This document shows positions 8,743-17,578 of a stretch of 64,000 nucleotides of DNA, piece after piece. This DNA comes from Pseudomonas asiatica (GTDB lineage: Bacteria > Pseudomonadota > Gammaproteobacteria > Pseudomonadales > Pseudomonadaceae). The notes below the pieces were generated by a model that was given only the letters and a program-made list of their open reading frames with translations, was not told where the DNA came from and did not search any database. A program made the translations under genes and the position numbers. The DNA is taken from contig NZ_CP157874.1 in NCBI RefSeq assembly GCF_040214835.1, positions 3,848,001 through 3,912,000 of the forward strand. The letters run 5' to 3'. Each line of letters begins with the position of its first letter. The first letter of the stretch is position 1.

Positions 8743-10125
8743 TCAGGCCGTCTGGGCAACCACCCTGGCGCGCCGCTGGGTCAGCGAAACCAGCAGGATG
8801 AACGCGGTCACCCCGGCGGTCATCAGCGTCTCGTAGCGGTAGGCATCGCTGAACAGCATGTAGCCCAGCACCATGACGATGGTGCCGATCACCAGCCAGG
8901 TCAGCCATGGGAACAGCCACATCTTCAGCTCCAGCGGCCGCCCTTCACGCTCGGCACGGGCCCGCATGCGCAGCTGCGAAACGGCAATCACCAGGTACAC
9001 CAGCAAGGCGATGGCGCCGGTGGTGGACAGCAGGAAGCCGAATACCTTGCCCGGGAACACATAGTTGACGAAGCACCCGGCAAAGCCGGCCAGGGTCGAG
9101 AAGATGACCGCCACGGTCGGTACGCCAGAGCCGGAAATACGCTTGGTAACGCTCAGCGCCTGGCCGCGGGCACCCAGCGAATAGAGCATGCGCGACGCGG
9201 TGTACAGGCCCGAGTTCATGCAGCTGGTCACGGCCACCAGCACCACGATATCCACCAGCAGCTTGGCGCCCGGCACGTTCAGCACTTCCAGCACGCGCTG
9301 GAACGAACCCACTGCTTTCAGGCCCGGGTCGTTCCACGCCACCAGCGATACCACCAGGAAGATCGACGCCAGGTAGAAGATGGCGATGCGGTACACCACC
9401 AGGTTGGTAGCGCGGCGGATCTTGTCTTTAGGGTTGGCGGTTTCGTCAGCGGCAATGGTGACGATTTCGGCACCGAAGAACGAGAAGATGGTGATCAGCA
9501 CGCCACCGAGCACGGTGCCGAAACCGTTGGGCATGAAGCCGCCGTTATCCCACAACCGGCTGACCCCGGACACCTCGGCCAGCGGCCAGACGCCAAACAC
9601 CGCCAGGCTGCAGACCACGATGAAGGCGATGATCGCCACCACCTTGACCAGCGCGAACCAGTACTCGAAGGCACCGAAGTTCTTCACGCTGATCAGGTTG
9701 GTACCCGACAGCACCAGCATGATCAGGAAGGCGAACAGCCACGACGGCACGCCAGGGAAGTAGGCATGCAGGATGTCGGCGCCGGCAATGGCCTCGACCG
9801 GAATGATCAGTACCCAGAACCACCAGTACAGCCAGCCGATGGTAAAGCCCGCCCAAGGGCCGATGGCTTCGGAGGCATAGGTGGAAAACGAGCCGCTGTT
9901 GGGGTTGGCGATGGCCATTTCGCCCAGCATGCGCATCACCAGCAGGACCAGCAGGCCGGTCATGGCGTAGGAGATGAGGATGGCCGGGCCGGCGGTGGCG
10001 ATGGCGTTGGAGGAACCGATGAACAGGCCGGCGCCGATGATGCCGGCGATGGAGATCATGGATACCTGACGGGACGTCAGACCGTGCTGCAGGGAGCGCT
10101 GTTTGTTGTTGTGTAGCGAAGCCAT
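8743..10125 (-). CDS. GABA/amino acid permease (APC family, GabP-like)
   Basis: 460-residue inner-membrane transporter with about 12 hydrophobic segments. The N-terminus is typical of amino-acid permeases (LTSRQVSMISIAGIIGAGLF, then GSSNAIATAGPAILISY, then GEMAIANPNSGSFSTYA). Length and pattern fit E. coli GabP (466), which imports 4-aminobutyrate by proton symport; close relatives carry other amino acids, so the substrate is inferred. A divergent LysR gene and a class III aminotransferase nearby support a role in omega-amino acid uptake and breakdown. Confidence 0.85.
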   Translation of the reverse strand: MASLHNNKQRSLQHGLTSRQVSMISIAGIIGAGLFIGSSNAIATAGPAILISYAMTGLLVLLVMRMLGEMAIANPNSGSFSTYASEAIGPWAGFTIGWLYWWFWVLIIPVEAIAGADILHAYFPGVPSWLFAFLIMLVLSGTNLISVKNFGAFEYWFALVKVVAIIAFIVVCSLAVFGVWPLAEVSGVSRLWDNGGFMPNGFGTVLGGVLITIFSFFGAEIVTIAADETANPKDKIRRATNLVVYRIAIFYLASIFLVVSLVAWNDPGLKAVGSFQRVLEVLNVPGAKLLVDIVVLVAVTSCMNSGLYTASRMLYSLGARGQALSVTKRISGSGVPTVAVIFSTLAGFAGCFVNYVFPGKVFGFLLSTTGAIALLVYLVIAVSQLRMRARAEREGRPLELKMWLFPWLTWLVIGTIVMVLGYMLFSDAYRYETLMTAGVTAFILLVSLTQRRARVVAQTA

Positions 10126-10380
10126 GAAGAACCCTCGAATGGGTCGGCCGCAGCGGGGCGGCTGAAGACTGGAGCAGAATTCTTATAAATTTCTGATGTT
10201 CGTTGTTGTTGTTTTGCAGATGCCGGAAGCGGGTACTGACCTCCTCTTCGCACGACCGGTTGTAATCGTTGATCCAGGTCAGTATTAATCTATAGGCCGG
10301 GGTCAACAAACGACCTTTTCGAAACACATGATTCCGTTACGGAATGAACTCCTTCCTTTTTTGCTCGGTATTTGCCCGTC

Positions 10381-11277
10381 ATGTCCAAACGCCTGATGCC
10401 TTCGACCACCGCCCTTCAGTGCTTCGAAGCGGCCGCCCGCCACCTCAGCTTCACCCGCGCGGCCCAGGAACTGCACCTGACCCAGAGCGCCGTCAGCAAG
10501 CAGGTGGCGCAGCTCGAGGACATGCTGTCGCACTCGCTGTTCCAGCGCATTCGCCGGCGCCTGCACCTGACCCCGGCCGGCGCGCTGTACCTCACCGAAG
10601 TGAACAAGATCCTCACCCAGATCGATATTTCCAGCCGCTACATCCTCAGCTACGGCGATGAGACCGAAGTGCTGCGCATCGCCACCCAGCCCACCTTCGG
10701 CGCGCGCTGGCTGGTACCCCGGCTGAAGGGTTTTGGCGACCGCTACCCGCGCATTCACCTGGATATCCGCAATGAGCTGGAGCCGTTCGACCTGGTGCAG
10801 GCCAAGGCCGACATTGCGTTTTTCTTCGGCCAGGGCACCTGGCCCGGGGCAACCTGCATCGAGCTGTTCAGCGAGGAAGTGGTGCCGGTGTGCAGCCCGC
10901 AGCTGCTGGCCAACCACCGGTTCGACAGCGCCCAGGCGCTGACCGAACACCGCCTGCTGCAGTGCGTGTCGCGCCCGGAGGCCTGGCACGAATGGTTCCT
11001 GGGGCTGGGGCTGCATAGCCAGAACAGCTACCACGGGCCCCGCTTCGACACGTTCTACCTGTGCATCCGCGCAGCCATTGCCGGCTGCGGCATCGCCCTG
11101 ATTCCGCGCTACCTGGTGGCCGAAGAGCTGAGCGAGGGCAAACTGGTGGTGGCCTGGGACCACCCGGTGGCGAGCAATGGCCGGCACTTCATCGCCCATG
11201 CCGAGCATGCGGCCGAAGTGCCCAAGGTCAGGGCCTTCGTGCAGTGGATTCGGGAGCGGGTGGCCGAGGGGGAGTGA
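10381..11277 (+). CDS. LysR-family transcriptional regulator
   Basis: 298-residue regulator. The N-terminal winged HTH is complete (ALQCFEAAARHLSFTRAAQE, then LTQSAVSKQVAQLE), followed by a periplasmic-binding-like effector domain (ATQPTFGARWLVPRLKGF). The style resembles GcvA-type regulators. The start is the ATG at 10381; an in-frame TTG at 10372 is possible, and neither has a strong ribosome site. It is divergent from the permease (255-base shared region) and probably controls it and perhaps the aminotransferase downstream. The effector is unknown. Confidence 0.88.
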   Translation: MSKRLMPSTTALQCFEAAARHLSFTRAAQELHLTQSAVSKQVAQLEDMLSHSLFQRIRRRLHLTPAGALYLTEVNKILTQIDISSRYILSYGDETEVLRIATQPTFGARWLVPRLKGFGDRYPRIHLDIRNELEPFDLVQAKADIAFFFGQGTWPGATCIELFSEEVVPVCSPQLLANHRFDSAQALTEHRLLQCVSRPEAWHEWFLGLGLHSQNSYHGPRFDTFYLCIRAAIAGCGIALIPRYLVAEELSEGKLVVAWDHPVASNGRHFIAHAEHAAEVPKVRAFVQWIRERVAEGE

Positions 11278-11291
11278 TATCACCTGGGCGA

Positions 11292-11384
11292 GCCTCTTCG
11301 CGGGTAAACCCGCTCCCACAGGGATCGCACAGCTTTCAAGCGTGGCGCCGTACCTGTGGGAGCGGGTTCACCCGCGAAGAGGCC
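11292..11384. repeat. BIME: inverted REP pair, type B
   Basis: Inverted copies of a second REP type (CCTCTTCGCGGG, AACCCGCTCCCACAGG) between the LysR gene and the aminotransferase gene. A transcript running from one to the other would cross this palindrome. Confidence 0.88.
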
Positions 11385-11512
11385 AGTGCCAGCAATACAA
11401 AATCAGCCAAGATCAAGAATCCAGGGAATGATCGCAATCGAATAATTCGTTTGCGGAATAACCTGCCAACACGCTTGGATAATAAGAAATTCGAACAAAG
11501 GTCCGCGTGCCC

Positions 11513-12766
11513 ATGAATCAGGAAAGTATCAGCCAATCCATTGCCATCGTTCACCCGATCACACTTTCCCATGGCCGTAATGCCGAAGTCTGGGACACCG
11601 ACGGCAAACGTTACATCGACTTCGTCGGCGGTATCGGTGTACTCAACCTGGGCCACTGCAACCCGGCCGTGGTCGAGGCGATCCAGGCCCAGGCCGCTCG
11701 CCTTACCCACTACGCCTTCAACGCAGCCCCCCACGGCCCATACCTGGCGCTGATGGAGCAACTGAGCCAATTCGTACCGGTCAGCTACCCGTTAGCCGGC
11801 ATGCTCACCAACAGCGGTGCGGAAGCTGCGGAAAACGCCCTGAAAGTGGCCCGTGGTGCCACCGGCAAACGCGCCATCATCGCCTTCGACGGCGGCTTCC
11901 ACGGTCGCACCCTGGCCACCCTGAACCTCAACGGCAAGGTCGCCCCGTACAAGCAGCGGGTCGGTGAACTGCCGGGGCCGGTGTACCACCTGCCCTACCC
12001 CAGCGCCGACACCGGGGTTACCTGCGAACAGGCCCTCAAGGCCATGGACCGCCTGTTCAGCGTCGAGCTGGCAGTGGAGGACGTGGCGGCGTTCATCTTC
12101 GAGCCGGTGCAGGGCGAAGGCGGCTTCCTCGCCCTTGACCCAGCCTTCGCCCAGGCCCTGCGCCGCTTCTGCGACGAGCGCGGTATCCTGATCATCATCG
12201 ACGAGATCCAGTCGGGCTTCGGCCGCACCGGCCAGCGCTTCGCCTTCCCGCGTCTGGGCATCGAGCCCGACCTGCTGCTGTTGGCCAAGAGCATTGCCGG
12301 CGGCATGCCGCTGGGAGCGGTGGTCGGGCGCAAGGGGTTGATGGCAGCACTGCCCAAGGGCGGCCTGGGTGGCACCTACTCAGGCAACCCGATCGCCTGC
12401 GCAGCGGCCCTGGCCAGCCTGGCGCAGATGACCGACGAGAACATCGCTACCTGGGGTGAGCGCCAGGAGCAGGCAATCGTGCGCCGCTTCGAGCATTGGA
12501 AGGCCTCGGGTCTGAGCCCGTTCATCGGCCGCCTGACCGGCGTCGGCGCCATGCGCGGGATCGAGTTCGTCAATGCCGACGGCAGCCCGGCACCGGCGCA
12601 ACTGGCCAAGGTGATGGACGCGGCGCGGGCCAAGGGCCTGTTGCTGATGCCCAGCGGCAAGGCGCGGCACATCATCCGCCTGCTGGCACCGCTGACCATC
12701 GAGGCCGAAGTGCTCGAGGAGGGCCTGGATATCCTCGAGCAGTGCCTGGTGGAGCTGGGCTCCTGA
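11513..12766 (+). CDS. Class III aminotransferase (4-aminobutyrate aminotransferase-like)
   Basis: 417-residue PLP enzyme likely to transfer the amino group of GABA or a related omega-amino acid to 2-oxoglutarate. The motif IIIDEIQSGFGRTG contains D230, which contacts the PLP ring nitrogen, and K259 in LLLAKSIAGGMPLG forms the Schiff base. NSGAEAAENALKVAR and GFHGRTLATL are also family hallmarks. The start is ATG 11513 rather than GTG 11507. The neighbouring GABA-type permease supports the assignment, but substrate specificity within this family varies. Confidence 0.88.
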   Translation: MNQESISQSIAIVHPITLSHGRNAEVWDTDGKRYIDFVGGIGVLNLGHCNPAVVEAIQAQAARLTHYAFNAAPHGPYLALMEQLSQFVPVSYPLAGMLTNSGAEAAENALKVARGATGKRAIIAFDGGFHGRTLATLNLNGKVAPYKQRVGELPGPVYHLPYPSADTGVTCEQALKAMDRLFSVELAVEDVAAFIFEPVQGEGGFLALDPAFAQALRRFCDERGILIIIDEIQSGFGRTGQRFAFPRLGIEPDLLLLAKSIAGGMPLGAVVGRKGLMAALPKGGLGGTYSGNPIACAAALASLAQMTDENIATWGERQEQAIVRRFEHWKASGLSPFIGRLTGVGAMRGIEFVNADGSPAPAQLAKVMDAARAKGLLLMPSGKARHIIRLLAPLTIEAEVLEEGLDILEQCLVELGS

Positions 12767-12779
12767 GAGGAACGGGGGC

Positions 12780-13082
12780 TTAAAGACCCAGTTCCTGCGG
12801 GGTGAGCATGTCGGACTCGAAGGCAATCCAGCCGCCTTCGAGTTCGGCGTGGCCGTTGACGATCGGGCCGTAGTAGGTCAGGCCGTTCTCCAGGGTCACG
12901 CAGATGTGCGTGGCGTTCTTTTCGGGGGCTGCGAGCGTACCGACGAAATGCACCTTCTTCAGCGTTTCGGTCACCGCTTCCAGGCCAACGCGCATGTTGG
13001 GGTTTTCCGAGGCTTCGGCGTCGCCGCCACGGTCTTCGGCGCTGACGGTGATGGTGGCGATGTACGGGTACTTGGTGCTCAA
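12780..13082 (-). CDS. Conserved hypothetical protein, 100 residues, TTG start
   Basis: I do not recognise a named family. The frame can be extended to 13196, but the extra N-terminus reads through a REP element and is not credible. AGAGG lies eight bases before an in-frame TTG at 13082, giving MSTKYPYIATITVSAEDRGG and a 100-residue product. No membrane segment or signal peptide is seen. The mix of beta-prone stretches (HICVTLENGLTYYGPIV) suggests a small soluble fold. It is convergent with the aminotransferase gene, with 13 bases between stops. Confidence 0.7.
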   Translation of the reverse strand: MSTKYPYIATITVSAEDRGGDAEASENPNMRVGLEAVTETLKKVHFVGTLAAPEKNATHICVTLENGLTYYGPIVNGHAELEGGWIAFESDMLTPQELGL

Positions 13083-13154
13083 GCGGGTTACCTCTGTGGG
13101 TGTGTAGGCGTATGGGCGCGTAGAGTACGGCAGGTGGTCTCCATTGTCTCTACT

Positions 13155-13249
13155 GGCCTCTTCGCGGGTAAACCCGCTCCCACAGGTACTGCGCACGCCT
13201 TGGGCAATGTGCGGTCCCTGTGGGGAGCGGGTTTACCCGCGAAGAGGCC
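13155..13249. repeat. BIME: inverted REP pair, type B
   Basis: Type-B REP units in inverted orientation (GGCCTCTTCGCGGGTAAACC and its partner). It is responsible for the spurious CGSGFTREEA-type peptide at the N-terminus of longer reading frames here. Confidence 0.88.
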
Positions 13250-13328
13250 GGGCCTGCAAAAGGTGATCTGAATGCCCCGATCTGTTAGGGTGCCCGCCGA
13301 TGCACGCCACACCACACGAGGATCCCGA

Positions 13329-13754
13329 GTGAGCGCCGAAGAACCCCTTATCGCCGACCTGTTCGAGGTCGACAAACGCCTGTCCCTCAAGCCCGTGGTG
13401 GACTTCAACAGCTACCTGCGCAACGCCTTCGGCGAAGGCCCGTGCCGTTGCCATCGCTGCACCGAAGGTGGCGACCAAGGCACCTACAGCCACGCCCACA
13501 CCTTCACCTTCGACGGCCGCCAATGGCACCGCCGCTTTGCCAGCACCTCCGGCAGCGACGTCGCCCAGGCCCTGAAAAAGGCCTGGCTGTCGTACACCAA
13601 GGCCGATCTCAACCTGATCGGCGCACTGGACCTGGCCACCCTCAAGACCTTCACCGAAGCCGCCCTGCACACGCGCCTGCTGGCCCTGCTGCCTGCCAGC
13701 GGCCTGGCCCGCGAAGTGGATGGCCAGTGGCTGCTGCAAGCCCAGGCCGACTGA
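13329..13754 (+). CDS. Hypothetical protein with CxCxxC motif, 141 residues
   Basis: Unrecognised family. The GTG start at 13329 follows GAGGA. The N-terminal half carries CRCHRC, then YSHAHTFTF, giving three Cys and two His that could bind a metal such as zinc; this is inference from residue pattern only. The C-terminal half is helical and rich in Ala/Leu. It precedes the EF-G gene by 73 bases in the same direction, but a hairpin at 13773-13805 lies between them. Confidence 0.75.
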   Translation: MSAEEPLIADLFEVDKRLSLKPVVDFNSYLRNAFGEGPCRCHRCTEGGDQGTYSHAHTFTFDGRQWHRRFASTSGSDVAQALKKAWLSYTKADLNLIGALDLATLKTFTEAALHTRLLALLPASGLAREVDGQWLLQAQAD

Positions 13755-13772
13755 CGGCCCGGCGGTAAAGCA

Positions 13773-13805
13773 GGATTCTCCCGTTCTGCTACCGTGGGAG
13801 AATCC
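13773..13805 (+). promoter_or_regulatory. Ten-base perfect hairpin before the EF-G gene
   Basis: GGATTCTCCC and GGGAGAATCC form a perfect ten-base stem with a 13-base loop, ending 22 bases before the fusB ATG. There is no T-run after it. It could end the upstream gene's transcript or act as an RNA structure in the fusB leader. Confidence 0.45.
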
Positions 13806-13827
13806 GCTCATCCGCAGGTAGTCCGCC

Positions 13828-15939
13828 ATGGCCCGTACAACGCCCATCGAGCTGTACCGCAATATCGGTATCGTCGCCCACGTGGACGCCGGCAAGACCA
13901 CGACCACCGAGCGGATCCTGTTCTACACCGGGGTCAACCACAAGATGGGCGAAGTGCACGATGGTGCCGCGACCATGGACTGGATGGCCCAGGAGCAGGA
14001 GCGCGGCATCACCATCACCTCGGCGGCGACCACTGCCTTCTGGCAGGGCTCGACCAAGCAGTTCGCTCACAAGTACCGCTTCAACATCATCGACACCCCG
14101 GGCCACGTCGACTTCACCATCGAGGTGGAGCGCTCGCTGCGCGTGCTCGATGGCGCGGTAGTGGTGTTCAGCGGCGCGGACGGGGTCGAACCGCAGTCCG
14201 AGACCGTATGGCGCCAGGCCAACAAGTACCATGTGCCGCGCCTGGCCTACATCAACAAGATGGACCGCCAGGGCGCCGACTTCCTGCGCGTGGTCAAGCA
14301 GATCGACCAGCGCCTGGGCCACCATCCGGTGCCGATCCAGCTGGCCATCGGCAGCGAAGAGAATTTCATCGGCCAGATCGACCTGGTGAAGATGAAGGCC
14401 ATCTATTGGAACGATGCCGACCAGGGCACCAGCTACCGCGAAGAAGACATCCCTGCCGAGCTGCAGGCGCTGGCCGACGAATGGCGCGCGCACATGATCG
14501 AGGCCGCCGCCGAAGCCAATGATGAGCTGACCATGAAGTTTCTCGATGGCGAGGAACTGAGCGTCGATGAAATCAAGGCTGCCTTGCGTCAGCGCACCAT
14601 CGCCAATGAAATCGTGCCGACAATCCTCGGCTCGTCGTTCAAGAACAAGGGCGTGCCGCTGATGCTCGACGCGGTCATCGACTACCTCCCCGCCCCGTCG
14701 GAGATCCCGGCCATCAAGGGCACCGACCCGGATGACGAAGAAAAGCACCTGGAGCGACACGCCGACGACAGCGAGCCGTTCTCGGCCCTGGCATTCAAGA
14801 TCGCCACCGACCCGTTCGTCGGCACCCTGACCTTCGCCCGGGTCTACTCCGGCGTGCTCAGCTCCGGCAACGCGGTACTCAACTCGGTAAAGGGCAAGAA
14901 GGAACGCATCGGCCGCATGGTGCAGATGCATGCCAACCAGCGGGCTGAAATCAAGGATGTGTGCGCCGGCGACATCGCCGCGCTGATCGGCATGAAGGAC
15001 GTGACCACCGGCGACACCCTGTGCGACATGGACAAGCCGATCATCCTCGAACGCATGGACTTCCCCGACCCGGTAATTTCCGTGGCGGTGGAGCCCAAGA
15101 CCAAGGCCGACCAGGAAAAAATGGGCATCGCCCTGGGCAAGCTGGCCCAGGAAGATCCGTCATTCCGCGTGCGCACCGACGAGGAAACCGGCCAGACCAT
15201 TATCTCGGGCATGGGCGAGTTGCACCTGGACATCATCGTCGACCGCATGCGCCGCGAGTTCAACGTCGAGGCCAACATCGGCAAGCCGCAGGTGGCCTAC
15301 CGCGAGAAAATCCGCAACACCTGCGAGATCGAGGGCCGCTTCGTCCGCCAGTCCGGCGGCCGAGGCCAGTACGGCCACTGCTGGATCCGCTTCGCCCCCG
15401 GCGACGAGGGCAAGGAAGGCCTGGAGTTCATCAACGAGATCGTTGGCGGCGTGGTACCACGCGAATACATCCCGGCTATCCAGAAAGGCATCGAGGAGCA
15501 GATGAAGAACGGCGTGCTGGCCGGCTACCCGCTGATCAACCTGAAGGCGGCGGTGTTCGACGGCTCGTACCACGATGTCGACTCGAACGAAATGGCCTAC
15601 AAGATCGCCGCCTCGATGGCCACCAAGCAGCTGTCGCAGAAAGGTGGGGCGGTGTTGCTGGAACCGGTGATGAAGGTGGAAGTGGTGACCCCGGAGGAAT
15701 ACCAGGGTGACATCCTCGGCGACCTGAGCCGGCGCCGCGGGATGATCCAGGACGGTGACGAAACGCCGGCCGGCAAGGTGATCCGTGCCGAGGTGCCGCT
15801 GGGCGAGATGTTCGGCTACGCCACCTCGATGCGCTCCATGACCCAGGGCCGGGCCAGCTTCTCGATGGAGTTCACCCGTTATGCCGAGGCACCGGCGAGC
15901 ATTGCCGATGCCATCGTCAAGAAGAACCGCGGGGAATAA
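13828..15939 (+). CDS. fusB: Elongation factor G, second copy (EF-G2)
   Basis: 703-residue translational GTPase. G-motifs are intact: [14 protein letters not shown] (G1, K23), [11 protein letters not shown] (G2), DTPGHVDF (G3) and NKMDR (G4). Domains II-V follow at normal length ([18 protein letters not shown] and [10 protein letters not shown] are visible in the later domains). It stands alone rather than in the str operon with rpsL-rpsG-tufA, which is why I call it the second copy, as known in P. putida (fusB) and P. aeruginosa (fusA2). Its role could be ribosome recycling or elongation under special conditions; sequence alone does not say. Confidence 0.93.
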   Translation: MARTTPIELYRNIGIVAHVDAGKTTTTERILFYTGVNHKMGEVHDGAATMDWMAQEQERGITITSAATTAFWQGSTKQFAHKYRFNIIDTPGHVDFTIEVERSLRVLDGAVVVFSGADGVEPQSETVWRQANKYHVPRLAYINKMDRQGADFLRVVKQIDQRLGHHPVPIQLAIGSEENFIGQIDLVKMKAIYWNDADQGTSYREEDIPAELQALADEWRAHMIEAAAEANDELTMKFLDGEELSVDEIKAALRQRTIANEIVPTILGSSFKNKGVPLMLDAVIDYLPAPSEIPAIKGTDPDDEEKHLERHADDSEPFSALAFKIATDPFVGTLTFARVYSGVLSSGNAVLNSVKGKKERIGRMVQMHANQRAEIKDVCAGDIAALIGMKDVTTGDTLCDMDKPIILERMDFPDPVISVAVEPKTKADQEKMGIALGKLAQEDPSFRVRTDEETGQTIISGMGELHLDIIVDRMRREFNVEANIGKPQVAYREKIRNTCEIEGRFVRQSGGRGQYGHCWIRFAPGDEGKEGLEFINEIVGGVVPREYIPAIQKGIEEQMKNGVLAGYPLINLKAAVFDGSYHDVDSNEMAYKIAASMATKQLSQKGGAVLLEPVMKVEVVTPEEYQGDILGDLSRRRGMIQDGDETPAGKVIRAEVPLGEMFGYATSMRSMTQGRASFSMEFTRYAEAPASIADAIVKKNRGE

Positions 15940-15955
15940 ATCCTTCTCCTGCACC

Positions 15956-16029
15956 GGCCTCTTCGCGGCTAAAGCCGCTCCCACAGGGAATGCATAACCC
16001 CTGTAGGAGCGGCTTTAGCCGCGAAGAGG
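15956..16029. repeat. BIME: inverted REP pair, type B variant
   Basis: Compact inverted pair in which the usual GGGTAAACCC core is GGCTAAAGCC, with only about 15 bases between arms. It lies between the convergent EF-G and SulP genes, where it may serve both transcript ends. Confidence 0.88.
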
Positions 16030-16051
16030 TCAGAACAGGCAACAACCCTTC

Positions 16052-17494
16052 TCAGTGCTGCTCCCCAGCCCGCTTCAGCAGCTTCTTGCAGCGCTCGGAC
16101 AGATGCACCACCCGCAACTGCTTGCCCGCCCTCGCATACCGCTCCCGCAAGGTCTTCAACGCCGCAATCGCGGAATAATCGACAAAGCTCAAATGCTGGC
16201 AATCCAGGGTCACCTTGGCCGGGTCGTTAGCCGGGTCGAACTGGTTCAGGAACACCGTAGTCGAGGCAAAGAACAGCGTGCCATGCACCTGGTAATGCTT
16301 GCCCTCCTCCGCATCCTCATGGCTGTCGGCATACAGCTCCCGCGCATGCTGCCAGGCAAAGTTCACCGCCGCGATGACGATGCCGAACAGAACCGCCACC
16401 GCCAGGTCGGTGAGCACCGTTACCAGGGTCACGGCAATGATCGCCAGCACATCGCTCAGCGGCACCTTGTGCAGCACCCGCAACGACGCCCAGGCAAAGG
16501 TCTGCTGCGCCACCACGAACATCACCCCGACCAGCGCCGCCAGCGGAATACGCTCGATCAGCGGCGACAGGAACAGCACGAACAGCAGGACCATCACCCC
16601 GGCCACCACACCTGACAGCCGGCCACGGCCATTGGAGCTGAGGTTGATCACCGTCTGGCCGATCATCGCGCAACCACCCATGCCACCGCACAGGCCGGAA
16701 ACCATGTTGGCCGCGCCCAGCGCCACACACTCGCGGTCCGGGTAGCCACGGCTCTCGGTGATTTCATCGGTCAGGTTGAGCGTGAGCAGGGTTTCCAGCA
16801 GGCCGACCATGGCCATCAGCACCGCGTAGGGGGCGATGATCTTCAGGGTCTCGAGGTTCCACGGCACGTCCGGCAGGGCCAGCTGCGGCAGGCCACCGGC
16901 GATGCGCGCCATGTCGCCCAGGGTGCGTGTGGGCAGGCCGAGCAGGTACACCAGCAAACCAACGCCAAGGATCGCCACCAGCGCTGGCGGCACCGCACGG
17001 GTCAACTTCGGCAGCACGTAGACTACCGCCATGGTCAGCGCCACCAGGCCGATCATCAGGTACAGCGGCGTACCGCCGAGCCAGTGCCCGCCCTCCTTGA
17101 AGTGCTCCAGCTGGGCCATGGCAATGACGATCGCCAGGCCGTTGACGAAGCCGAGCATCACCGGGTACGGCACCAACCGCACCAGCTTGCCCAGGCGCAG
17201 CAAGCCGAACAGGATCATCACCACGCCGCCCAGCAAAACCGTGGCCAGCAGGTACTGCGCACCGTGCTGCACCACCAGCGCAACGATTACCACCGCCATC
17301 GAGCCGGCGGCCCCGGAAATCATCCCCGGTCGACCACCGAACAGCGCCGTCAAGGTGCAGATGATGAAGGCGCCATACAGGCCCATCAGCGGGTTGAGGT
17401 GAGCCACCAGGGCAAAGGCGATGCACTCGGGCACCAGGGCGAATGAGGTGGTCAGGCCGGCGAGCACGTCGGCGCGAAGTCGGGCGGGTTTCAT
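16052..17494 (-). CDS. SulP-family anion transporter with STAS domain
   Basis: 480-residue inner-membrane protein. About ten to twelve hydrophobic segments come first, including GLYGAFIICTLTALFGGRPG and GAAGSMAVVIVALVVQHGAQ, followed by a C-terminal STAS domain (VTLDCQHLSFVDYSAIAALK). SulP members carry sulfate, bicarbonate or other anions; the substrate cannot be told here. The start MKPARLRADVL is chosen because AGGA lies six bases upstream; the frame to 17536 adds an unlikely 14 residues. Confidence 0.9.
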   Translation of the reverse strand: MKPARLRADVLAGLTTSFALVPECIAFALVAHLNPLMGLYGAFIICTLTALFGGRPGMISGAAGSMAVVIVALVVQHGAQYLLATVLLGGVVMILFGLLRLGKLVRLVPYPVMLGFVNGLAIVIAMAQLEHFKEGGHWLGGTPLYLMIGLVALTMAVVYVLPKLTRAVPPALVAILGVGLLVYLLGLPTRTLGDMARIAGGLPQLALPDVPWNLETLKIIAPYAVLMAMVGLLETLLTLNLTDEITESRGYPDRECVALGAANMVSGLCGGMGGCAMIGQTVINLSSNGRGRLSGVVAGVMVLLFVLFLSPLIERIPLAALVGVMFVVAQQTFAWASLRVLHKVPLSDVLAIIAVTLVTVLTDLAVAVLFGIVIAAVNFAWQHARELYADSHEDAEEGKHYQVHGTLFFASTTVFLNQFDPANDPAKVTLDCQHLSFVDYSAIAALKTLRERYARAGKQLRVVHLSERCKKLLKRAGEQH

Positions 17495-17578
17495 GGGCAT
17501 CCTGTGGTGCAGTCCGGATGGACGGATCGAAAACAAGCGGGCGCGATGTTACGGAATTTGTCTGGCAGCGGCCACCGT

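Noticed and set aside
13083..13196. N-terminal extension of the 100-residue protein
   Set aside because: The added residues (CGSGFTREEA style) come from a type-B REP element, and a better ribosome site precedes the TTG at 13082.
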